64,000 bases of DNA, taken from NCBI GenBank assembly GCA_947396885.1, contig OX377202.1, positions 75,302,643 through 75,366,642 on the forward strand. Direction: 5' to 3'. Origin of the DNA: Heligmosomoides polygyrus polygyrus. Taxonomy: Eukaryota; Nematoda; Chromadorea; Rhabditida; Heligmosomidae. A program made the translations under genes and the position numbers. Within the stretch, counting starts at the first letter, position 1. Every line of letters begins with the position of its first letter. The notes under the pieces were generated by a model. It was given only the letters and a program-made list of their open reading frames with translations. It was not told where the DNA came from and made no database searches. Positions 11,920 through 23,100 of the stretch are shown here, one piece after another.

Positions 11920-13280
11920 CTTTCGTAGATTCGCTTGTTGAAATTGTAGAAAAAACGTATTATCACGGCTTAATACCGCTCCTAAAGTAAACGGTGCGTG
12001 TGTGCGTCTTAATGTGGTAACAGTGGTTTTTTGAGCAGAAATATTCAATGACCAAGACCTGAACCTATTCGAATTGGTACTTACTGCACTTTTAACTTCT
12101 GGCAATCGTTGACTGTAAAAATCTTGGTGTCATCAGCAGGAATGTTGCAACGGCATTTTTGCGGAAGTACAGAGGGTAAATCGTTGACGAAGATTTGGAA
12201 CAAAATCGAGCCTAAACATGTCCCTTGAGGCACTCGGCTTGGTATGGGATAGTAGGGCAAAAAACAGTGGTTGACTACTACAGGCTGAACATGGTCAGTA
12301 AGAAAGGAGCGCCAAAATTTTAAGGCAGTCCTTACACACCACATGGAGAACGCTTTCTAATTAGCAGTAGTACTGAAATCGAGTCGAATGCTTCTGCATA
12401 ATCCAAATGGCGAACAGATACGTAGTTGCCTATTGTAGTTCCCTATGCCATAACGGTAACCAGAGCGGACATAATCGATTTTTGCCCAAGAAGACCATGC
12501 TGTTCCTCACGGAGTAGGTCACTGAAATGGCTTGTGATTTTTTGAAACAGGATGCGTTCCATAATCCTGCTTATAGAACTCTTTAGACGAATGAATCTGT
12601 AGTTAGTGAGTACCGGTTTTAGGTCTGTTTCAAAGCACAGAGGGTTAAGCAAGAAGTCAGCGCAATTGCTGCCTTCTTCAACAAAATGTAAGATATATCG
12701 CCTTCCGAAGAGAAAAATCTGTTTGGTAAATTGCGTAACACTCCGTAGACACATTCACTAGCGATATCTATCCAGTTCAAAACATTATCAGTCAGCGAAC
12801 GCAAGCTCCCCTGTAAAGCTAGTGGACCGATTTAAAATGATCAGCAAATATGTAGCCTAGACTTAGTGTCGTCGTTTCGGATGTAAGTTTCATCTGGTAC
12901 GAGATCTGGAATGCATTCTTTTGGCTTTAGTTTCTTCCTGCAGCAGCAGAAGAAAGGTTTTGCACTCTAACTGCGCACGATTCCTTTCTTTTTATTTGAT
13001 GACTGGCTATGGCTCGCTTAAGCTTGCGAGATAACCTAGCGTAGCAAGATACTCTCGAAGGTGAGTAATGCAATTGGTTAACATTGGCCTTTAAGTTAAC
13101 TATGCTTCTTGGACTCCTTCTCTTCACTGTGAATGTGCTCACTGAGTTCACAAAAATAGCAGTGGGGGAAATCTGTGAACTTGAGGAAAGAACTAGGCGC
13201 GCATGATGGGTGACACAGCACAACCATGACATTGCTTTCCTTGGATTCAGAAGCAAGGCCACAATCGCATTAAACAAAGG
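11920..13280 (-). mobile_element. LINE (CR1/Jockey-like) reverse transcriptase fragment
   Basis: The minus strand reads, in order: a basic N-terminal stretch (KLKRAIASHQIKRKE), the RT entry PVLTNYRFIRLKSSISRIME with EEQHGLLGQKSIMSALV, and SRVPQGTCLGSILFQIF.NDLP, then PADDTKIFT. This is the normal order of RT motifs 2-5 in non-LTR retrotransposons, with the catalytic DD kept as ADD preceded by Pro. Frameshifts and stops separate the blocks. It belongs to a different lineage from the RTE copies in the window. Confidence 0.7.
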
Positions 13281-16040
13281 AAAATAGTAAGAGTTTCACT
13301 GACGTTGACGATGGTGGGTTCAAGAAATGGATGTGTTTGACGAGCTGGCATTTTCTTAACCTACAAGCACAAAGAAGACGGGGATTGGGGCAACGCATGA
13401 AAAGGGGAGGGATGCCAGTACCGATTCAACAAGCGTAAAACTGGACCCACTACGTCGCCCATGCAAATCGCGAGGATTGCTCAGTTTATGAATGGAATGA
13501 TCTCTAACAACGTACAAGAGCTTACCTTCGCAACTTTTCAGTCATACCTGTTTTTTCCGCAATGGGCGGTCGTAGTCTGATTCCTCCTTAGTGTAGTCCT
13601 TCTTACCGCCTGAGAGAACGTACTCCTTTGTTAACGATTGACTTTCTGATTTCATGCACGTTAGCATCCTATACATCAGTTATTGGATGCCCAAAGATCT
13701 CTTGATTATATGTAGGAAGATGCTACCCATTTGTTGTTTTTCGAAACTTTGGCTATCTATGGAAGATAATCCTGCCACTGCTGAATTCATTTAAAAGATG
13801 GTCATACCTAGAGGTCTTAGAAACCTCTTTGATGGTTTCTTTGTCGAATACAGCTGTATCTGCCTCAGTGGTTTGTTCAGCGATGCCGACACATGGAATG
13901 CGGAACGTTTTTACATCCACAATCTGCATCGCACTTGAAATTAACTAGGTGCTGTAAAGGGCACATCCCTGGTCCGAACTTCTTTACGCTTCCGTTTCCA
14001 AAGCATCAAGTCTCTGAACGATTACAGCCTGTGATTCTTCTAACTTAATAAAAATGTCGAACAACCTATCGACCCGTTCAAAGAATTTATTCCATCATTT
14101 CAGAATAGGAAGTAGCCATGATGTTCTTTGGCAGGAGCTTCTGTTGGTGCCCTCGAGAACCAGTCTAGCATGAGCAGTAAAACATGGCCAACCGCGATGA
14201 GTGCATCAGGCAGGAATGAATACGTGATAAGCTTCACGATCACGTCCGTACGTTGTAAGACACAATCATCGCGGTCGAACCAACTCAATCGCATAGTAGC
14301 GCGATTGAAAAATTTTTCTGTGGAATGATAACTCCCCATTGTCTCAGCTGTGCAACGGCGAAGAAAGACAACGAGGTTCATGATTACAGGTTACAGAAGT
14401 ACAGTTGCATAGGCTTCTTTCTTTAAGAATCGGGACCGGTTCGGACGAACGCGAGCCGCAGAACTTCTTGCTGACAACGTAAGTCACCTTACGCACATTT
14501 TTCTACCAGCGCACAACCACGCAACCCTGTTCGAGTTCTGTTCTGGAATAGTCACTCGCTTGGGGTGTGTCCGAAAGGCCATCACTCGATCGCAGGCACA
14601 GTCCTCGAGCAGTCCGTTGCTTTGTAGTAATGCAACTGACTTGGTTCTTGGACATGTGGTTGGTTCTTAACATATTCGTGATTTGCTCCTTTGAGCGTAA
14701 GTTTTACTCACAATTTTTGACAACTCCACAACGCCGACCTGCCAGTTTATGTTTGTAATAAATTCAGGAGCTGTGGAAGCAATAGGTGCCTTTACCGACA
14801 GTACTCATGACATACTTTCCCTGTTTAACCATTCCACATTTGGTAAGTTCGACAACTCCTAACCGCTCAACATTCAAAACGCCTAAGAATGCTCGATCAC
14901 CTGCGCTTTTAGACTGGGAATACTATTCGACCCACAGGCGCACAGGAACATCTGAAGAGGTGCGCAGAAGATGCTTTGCCGCCCACGTTGCAGAACGGGT
15001 TATGTACAAATTGTGAGTGATAAAAAGTTGTGAAAACGTTTCATTTCTTAGATGCTCAGGTGGGTTACCCTCTTGATCCATCGGGCAAGCCACAACGCCA
15101 TTTTTGTTCGGTTCGGTTCTCTTCTTTGCCATCCAGAATGTGTCGCCATTTCAATGCAGTGACGTTTTTGCGCCTCCTTCCTCTGCAGGTGAAAGTCTAT
15201 TGATACATTGCTGTGATAGACAAGTCGACTCTTGTTGTCGAAACCTACCCATGCATGCTCTTCATTCCATGGGAACTTCTCCCGCGTTCATGGCTTCCGT
15301 TGATCATCTTAGCCCACCACCACATAATGGGCGCGGTATTTGGCCTACATCACTTAATGCATTAGACCAGAAGGAGGCTTCGCGCATGGAAGTGCTTACT
15401 TGGAGTTCACTGCGCCTCAATGGGCTTTGTGCCTGATCACAGTGCGTGGCCGCTAGCGCCTTTGGTCCTCCACGTAGCCTAGCTTCTTAAAATAGGCTTA
15501 TTCCCACTCCGAATACGCCAGTGGACATTGCCTCATTACGGTGTCATGCAGCTCTTCGCATACTACGCAACCAGGCTTTCATAAGGTCTTACTTTCTCTT
15601 CACATGTAAGATGAGTTTTTGATAAGTTGTTACCAACAGAGTTCATCGCATACGTTCTTTAAGAGAAGGAATATAAATTTCTTTCATAGATGAGGCTTGA
15701 CACACTTCAGATCGATGTTGGCTTGTTGATCTGATAGCTAAGATTGTTTTTGTCACGTTTATTTTCCTTCGGCTTACGCTTGGCGACCTCGCCTTCGTCA
15801 AAGTCTGAAGAAAAGCGAAAAACATTTTCGAAACTGTCCTCATGAACACCATTTCATTATACAGTGTTCGAATCGATGCTGCATTGTTGAGCTGTTAGCC
15901 AAGAGTGTTATCACGCTCATTTAACTCTGAGGTGCTGGTGTACTTTTGACATTCCGTGCAATTCAATTGGTTACGTTTCGTCTAACGAACGGCGAGCGTC
16001 TAGGAAGCTAGAAACTATGGAGACATTCTCTCGCTTGCGT
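13281..16040. other. No gene recognised (2.8 kb)
   Basis: Several ORFs of 60-110 codons occur on both strands, but none has a recognisable motif. The N-terminal exons of peroxidase gene A may lie here. I searched by eye for the family signature GxCNN and found no match. Confidence 0.35.
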
Positions 16041-16049
16041 GAATCGTTT

Positions 16050-16280
16050 CACTACGATTCCTCTCGATTCCTCTTGCACTTAATTGCGTGTTCATCCTGT
16101 CCTCGAATGGACACGGTTTCCGAGACGAACCTTAGTGGAGAAAGGGCAGTCAAATCGAAAAGATAGGCACGGAGGCCGACGTTCTTTGCCACTCGAAGTT
16201 CTTGAAAGCTCCCCGAACCATCCTCCACAATAAGGTCACCGGCAGGGTTGACTTTTCCACCTATATATACACGCAACTAG
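16050..16280 (-). mobile_element. RTE 3'-region fragment
   Basis: The minus strand encodes AKNVGLRAYLFDLTALSPL and FVSETVSIRGQDEHAIK. These match the [19 protein letters not shown] and [15 protein letters not shown] segment of the RTE copy at 50,814-51,521. The fragment is short and 5' and 3' truncated. Confidence 0.8.
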
Positions 16281-16479
16281 AACAATCGGACACGTTATCC
16301 CCTTAATCCATATTCGTAAAATTCAGCTCTATTCTATCGTCTATGTAATAGTCAGCTGTATTTGATGTGGATGACCGAAACGAACCGCACTCGCTCCGTT
16401 CGACCGGAACCTAACCTTAACCTACTGGGTTGTATCCAACAATAATCTCCTTCATCCACAGTGAACATAGTCAGGGGTT

Positions 16480-16720
16480 TCACGGAAACGTTCATACACG
16501 CATTATCGTTTAGCTGAGGATTAGGATTTCTATAAGCCAACTTTAAGGAACTAAAAAGGCACTTGCAGGAAATACAACGAAGGAGAGCCACCAAATGTGT
16601 CGCTGGACGCAATCTGCCCTCTGCGTTCAATATCCTGCAGCTCCTCGAAGTACCGCTTGACTAGCGGGATGTAATTTTTAAACATTTCTCCAATACCTAG
16701 GAGAGGTTTGGAAGGAGGAA
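16480..16720 (+). mobile_element. LINE C-terminal fragment
   Basis: The plus strand reads EIQRRATKCVAGRNLPSAFN followed by LQLLEVPLD. This resembles the (I)ERVQRRATKLV..L...S.EERL..LGL..L segment near the end of CR1/Jockey-type LINE ORF2 proteins. An in-frame stop follows. The match is short. Confidence 0.45.
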
Positions 16721-16998
16721 CAAGCCTACTTTAGATGCAATAATGTGGTGAAGCCCTACAGCGGATCTGCTTTGTCTGCTTTCCAACGTGTACTTCCCCC
16801 CGACTACGGCGATGGTAAGTGGAGTGTGGCCTTTCAGCAATTTTATGGAGTACTAAGCAGTCTTAGAAGTTTTGATCGCAAAAAACATCGTTATGACAGG
16901 TCATTAGCAGTCTTAATTTAAGACATATCATCTTGGAGACGCTCGGCAAACGGTCGTACCTTGCCAAATCCAGGAGACGTAGCTGATTTGCTATTCAG

Positions 16999-17198
16999 GT
17001 GCAGCAGACTTCTCATTCGAAACATTAGACTTCCAGAAAATGGGGATGCTGCTTCCAATACCATTTTTGTGTCAAATGACGCGGTCTTCAGCTCTACGCA
17101 CAAACACTACTCATCAACACCAGTTTCGGCGTTGTTCGTGCAGTGGTCACGCTTCCTCTACGACGACATGGCTGCTATTGCTCCGCACGAGCTCAGCG
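16999..17198 (+). CDS. Peroxidase A exon: distal-site segment
   Basis: Acceptor CTATTCAG and donor G|GTACCT. It encodes [25 protein letters not shown] and [19 protein letters not shown]. It ends in phase 1 and joins the next exon in frame across a 58-nt intron. The distal heme residues Gln, Asp and His are replaced by Arg, Tyr and Asp. Confidence 0.8.
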
Positions 17199-20100
17199 GT
17201 ACCTCAGTCATTACTTGATGACTGCTCATTCTCCATAACAGCGACACTATTTCCAGAAGATATGGCTCCCTCATGCTGTTTCGAATCTCGACACCCAGAA
17301 TGTGCTCCGTTTTACGAAAGGGATCCCTCCGGGTGAGAAAGAGGCGTGCGTTCGATCTTAGGCGTATTCTTTTCGATGCTGCCATTTGAGTCAAGTATAC
17401 TCAATGTGGTTCTGAATTCAGTGAAGGTGATGGTCATCAGATGAGCGAAAACCGCATTCTGCCACTCATTGTGATTAATGTGAAGGATTTTTAGGCACAA
17501 AAGTGTGTTAGCTGAACACTTGACTCAATCGCTTGCAAGAGTTTGATACTATTACAGAACTGATCCAAGTCAGTTTCTTTAAGCCTTAAGTGGCTGGCTG
17601 TCACCGAGGTTGTGAGCTGCTACAACTAACGTTGCGATCAAAACTTTAGCCCCAGTCAGAATTCGAACCCGCATCTCCTGCTGTCCGGGGGGACTGTTCT
17701 GAACATCTTACACAATCTTTTACAGAACTGCTAATCTGTTAAATAAGCATGGTAGTTGAGCGTTCTCCTGAAAATCTGTCGAACCAGGACCATCTAAGTT
17801 TGCTGTTACGTAGTAAAAAAACTAAACATGATTTTTCTGCTGTTGTATCTTTAACATATACATACCTACAGAGCACTTAAGCAAACAGTAATTTCCGCTG
17901 TTCAGATTCTGCAACCCCTACGTCAGAAGTCAAGTAGCTCCTGCGAAGAGGTTCTCCTTGCTGCACTTAGAAACGGTTTTGAGGAAGGTTGAGCATCGCC
18001 TTCAGGTGTCGACCGGGGCCTCGCGAACAAATGAACATGGGAAGTTCTTTCATCGACGGAGGAACGGTCTACGGTCGATCCATTGAGGAGGCGGAATGGA
18101 AAAGGACAAGGAGACGTGGTATGACGCTATGTCCTCTTCACCTCAAAGCGGTTTGTTGGGAGTTGGTTGCTCACAGAAATATGGAAGTTGTCATTTCCAT
18201 GTGACAAGGCAGCTGCATAGTTGCAAGAAAACGATTTCATCCGACAAGGGAGACCCATGAGCTTCCCTCAAAGATTCTCAACGCGAGCTATATGGTCTTG
18301 CAGAGCATCGGATGTGGATCACAGAACTTTGCTTCGCTTTTGCTACGGGCAACTCATTGGTCCGAAAACGGCAAAAAATGGTACCGCTTCAAGACGGACT
18401 GATAAGGCAAATGTGGCACTTGGAATGACCCTGCCGTGCTCTGAGCTTAACTTACGAAAGGTTTGAAGCTCAAATTAAAGTTTGATTATAGTATTAGGGG
18501 GGGGGGGCCAAAAGTAATGAGACACCCCATGCCGTGTCCATATATCTCGTGGCTGGAGTCTGGATTCCTACTTGTTGTATTTGTATGTTTGTATGCTACT
18601 TACTGAAGCCCATCTGAGAAGTTACCACTTCCGCCCTTTCCAAAAGCATGCCAAAAACCTCAGCCTGTCTCATGCCGAAACCCCAGTCTGACGAGTCAAC
18701 CTGTGTCGCGCAAATCTTCCCCAAATCCCAACCCCGAGCAGTCTGGGCTCAATATTCATGCAGGATGAGAAGTACGTCTTCTACCTTAACCCTGCCAAGC
18801 AGCGAGTCTGGGTGATGCCTGGTGAATTGTTACCGACCTTCGTTCGGCGAGATGTTCACGGCGAGAAGCATCTTTGGAGCTTTTGGGTCTGCGCCCATGG
18901 ATCGGTTTACCGGAGGCTGTTTCCCAAGAGCACCGCGATGAACTCCAAGGCCATGGTGAACGAAATGGAGGAGATGGGCCGGCGACTCGCTCTTATTCAT
19001 TCGCAGCGCTTCAAGAAGGTTCTTCTCTTCGACAACGCCGCACCCCATCGGGAACAAGTAAGCACGGATAAGCTTGGCCAGCTGGGCTACGTTCACATGC
19101 CTCACCCACCGTATTCGCTGGACATCTCTCCATGCAACTACCACTACTACTTGAGCCTACAGTACTTCCTAGTCGGAAGGGACACAAGAACCCAAGCAGT
19201 CCTTGACAACCATATCGAGCAGTTGATCAACACCAGGCTCAAGCAGTTCTGGAAGGATGGGATCAGGAAGTTGGCTGAGCGATGGCAGCAAGGTCCTTGC
19301 CCTTAATGGCAAATACACTCCTCAGCATCGTTGAGTTGTAATTGAGTTATAAAGAGATAAAGATTTTTTTTTTCATTTTGTCTCATTACTTTTGGCCCCC
19401 CCCCCCTAATAGTATGATAATCTAAGAAGTTTCCTCAAAGAAGCTGCGAGGTACATTCAAGTGATTCATTTGCAATGGTGTCTGCAGTGACTGGATGGCT
19501 GAGTGGATAGCGAGGCGGACTTATAGAAGAAGGTCAAAGGTTCGATTCCGGGGTGGGGTTTCTGCGTCCCTAGGTGGACTATTAGCGTTCTTGCAAATGA
19601 AAATTACATCTTGGCTTTGGTAGGGTACCTTCTTCGCGTCCTAACCCCGCTTTCAACCCGTTGTCAGATGTGGAAGAAGCTGCTTTGTTGTGTGGAGTGA
19701 TATCGCGCGTCCATTAAACGATGCTTGTCTCGCTGAGGAACGTCCCGTTAGATGCCACCCCCATATGACCTCTTTAGCATGTTCTCAATTACTCTTGGAA
19801 ATTCTCTGTGTTCGGCTTTCATAAAACCTGGACATGTTGTCAGAATAGTCTTAATGTTTCTGTACCACCAGATTTGTTATAGTGGAACAACTTTATTCGA
19901 CCTGACGTTTCGACAAATTAGTCGTTTTCAAAGGCACGAACGAAGTTCGAAACCTAAGACCAGGCACTTGTTTCGGCAAAACGTCCTTCTCCAGTTCTAT
20001 CAGTTTCAATATTTCCTACGTGTGTCAAGCGGAGTTCACTGAAGCAGACCGAACTCACCGTTGTATCACAAGTGCTGAGGGAATGCTCAGCTATGCGATC

Positions 20101-23100
20101 ACCATTGGGCAACTGAGACCTACCAACTGCGGATCCATGCTGATGCATCAGGAAACATCTCGCTGGTAAGGAAAAGCGTAGTTTGGTAACCCCACTTGGT
20201 AAACATCGAGTGGAAGTCCACCGCGGAGACGATTTTAGTATTAAATGCACTGTGTTGCTTTGTGAAAGTGATATCGGTCCCAGAGAGGCCCTAGAGGCCT
20301 TCTCGATCCGCGAACGTAATCCAACAGTGAATAACCGAAGTGAGTGAATTTCGATCACCAGTGAGTTTTTGCTGTTCATCCCGCTGTGCGAGCTCTGAGA
20401 CCGCGCAATCTATATGCTTAACATCAGTATGGATACGCAGCTGGTAGGTATCAGTTGCTCAATGGTGATCGCACAGCTGAGCATTCCCTTAGCACTTGTA
20501 AAACATCGGTGAGTTCGGTCTGCTTCAGTGATATTCCGCTTGACACTTGTGGGAAATATTGAAACTGACAGAGCTCGAGAAGGACGATTTTGCCGAATTG
20601 AGTGTCTGGTCTTAGGTTTCGAACTTCTTTCAGGCCCTTGAAAACGACGAAGTTGTCGAAACGTCAGGCCCAAATAAAGTTGTTCCACTGTAACAACCCT
20701 GCGTGGCCCAGAAGCATTAAGGCTTTTGGAAATGTTTCTCACTGTCACCTCATTCGTGAACAAGATCGACAAGTATTGATTAGACTCATCATCAAGAAAT
20801 GCTCATTACTCTTCCGACTTCTTTCCAGACTGCTTTTTATTCTTCTTGCAACCTTCACAATTCTATTAGGGTGTCTCATAATTTTCTGGGCTATTTGAAC
20901 CATAAGTGTTTAGTGCATTATAACTTCTTTATACAAGATCCAAACGGGATGTTCTCTTGACAGTAGAAGGCGATTCGAATATGTTTCGCAATAGGATATT
21001 GATTACCTCTATCGGCCTGCTGCCCGCACATTGGCAATTACTCAGAAATGGAGCAGAAATCGACGTATCGCGCCTTGTTTCTTCATCACTTCCGTTCTGG
21101 ACAGTCTGCGTACGCTGCTCAGAAAGTTATCGTTGCTTTGTTAGGTCCTGACGTGCGCAGCAAGTTCACGTGCGAAACTTGGCTCAATCATTTCCGGAAG
21201 GGAATGTACAGCACGTGGCACTGTTCATCGTTACTTGAAACAAAGCGGAAGAAGGGCAGTCTTGTCAGGATGGATCCCGTATGCACTGACTCCGTCTCAG
21301 AGGTAAGAGTTAGTGGTCACCTGTCAGAATAATCTCAACCGCGCAAGAACGACTGCGTGGTTGAACACGATTGTGGTACAGGACGAGAAGTGGTGCATGT
21401 ACGATAACACCACACGGGTGATCCAGTGGCTTCTGAAGCACACAAGACCAGAACGAATTCCGAAGCCGTCACCACATGGGAAGAAGATTTTGTATTCATT
21501 TTGGTTCACGAGTCGGGAAGTCCTGCACTACTCGCTTTTGCCGGATGGGCAGGCGATTACAGCAGACTTGTTCATTGAAGATGTGCTGGACACGAAGCGT
21601 AAGCTGCTTGAGAATACCCAAGATTCGGTACTATTCGTGTGTTAATGTATAATGCGCGACCGCATCGAGCGAAACGAACGCAGGAGGCGGTGGGAGAGGA
21701 GTCTATTTAAATTGCGGCACATCCTACGTATTCACCAGATATCAGCCCTTGTGGCTATGCTGCATTTAGAGGTCTTGCTCCTTTTTCCATGAACAAACGA
21801 TGCTCATAACGTCAAAAGGTTCAGTGCGCAATCGACGAATGGATCGGCAGCAGGCCAGCTTCTTTCTGGTAGAATGCAAACAACTCTCTGCCCAATCGTT
21901 GGAGAAAGGTTGTGGCCACAGATGGAGAATATATCATTTGACTACCCTTGATCATTATCCTGATGTAATAACTTTTAATAAAGATGGTATGATAGCCCAG
22001 AAAATTATGGGACACCCTATACTAACTGTTACCAAATACGGTATATTTTACCCACCTCATGGTGTTTATCTACATAGCTGTGTATTTTTTCCTGGCCATT
22101 CTCCTATACACTTACAGGAGACGGATGGGGGCATAGCAGATAGGAGTACTTGTAATCACTCCCTCAACTCTAGAGGTCGAAAAAGACATTTCGCCCCAAA
22201 TTCATCTATAGGATTATCTTGGATGCGGACCACCAGTCTGGCAACGATTTTCGTTGAAACGATGGATGGCAAAGAGGTATGCGTAAGTAATGGGGTGTAC
22301 GCAGAATAACCGGTACTGTAGCTTTTCATGACTCCAGAGGTCGAGGAGGGGATGAAAGAAAAAATTTGCCCAAACATGCCCACGGGAATTGTTTGGGGTG
22401 CTGATTACGGATATGATACCTGTTTTTAAAATTTCGGTGTATCACGGCAGTTTACGGCAGATATGGGTGAGTAAAGCTGTCCACGTTAGTGGGATCGCTT
22501 CCTTCTCCAATGTGGTCAGACTTATTAGGTTGTAACGAATTAAATGGCACTGGCTCGCGCCATTTTTTGGCGCGTCTTTACACGTTTGATCAAGAACAAA
22601 CCGTACCATGTGGCATATCATTTAGAAGCCCAAACTTTGCTCTAGCGGTGAGTACCAAATTTTCTATGTAAAAGTGGGAAAACTTTAGAGTTTTATTGAC
22701 TTTTTTGCAGATGGACAAAAGGGTAATCCGAGGCATTTACTTGTATGAATTCAAGCTGGGTACTACAGTTAAGGAGGCGGACGAGAAGATCAATGCCGCA
22801 TTCGGTCAAGGATGTTTTACAATTCGGACGGCGTATCGTTGGTATCAGAAGTTCCGGAATGGAGATGAGAGCTTGGAAGAACATGAAGGTCGTGGGGGGC
22901 ATAGCGATGTTGATGAGGACAAGCTGAGAGATGTGGTAGAGGAGGATCCACACAAAGGTACCAGGGAGATAGCGAAGGTTCTTGGCGTCAGTCGCAACAC
23001 AGCTGCCCGGCATCTGAAGGAAATTGGAAAGACCAAAAAGCTGGAAAGATTGGTACCTCACGAGCTCTCTGAGGAGCAAAGAAACCGACGATATGAGATC

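Noticed and set aside
19490..19552. Functional tRNA gene
   Set aside because: A and B boxes are present, but no acceptor stem can be formed and the mirror copy at 24,060 has diverged.
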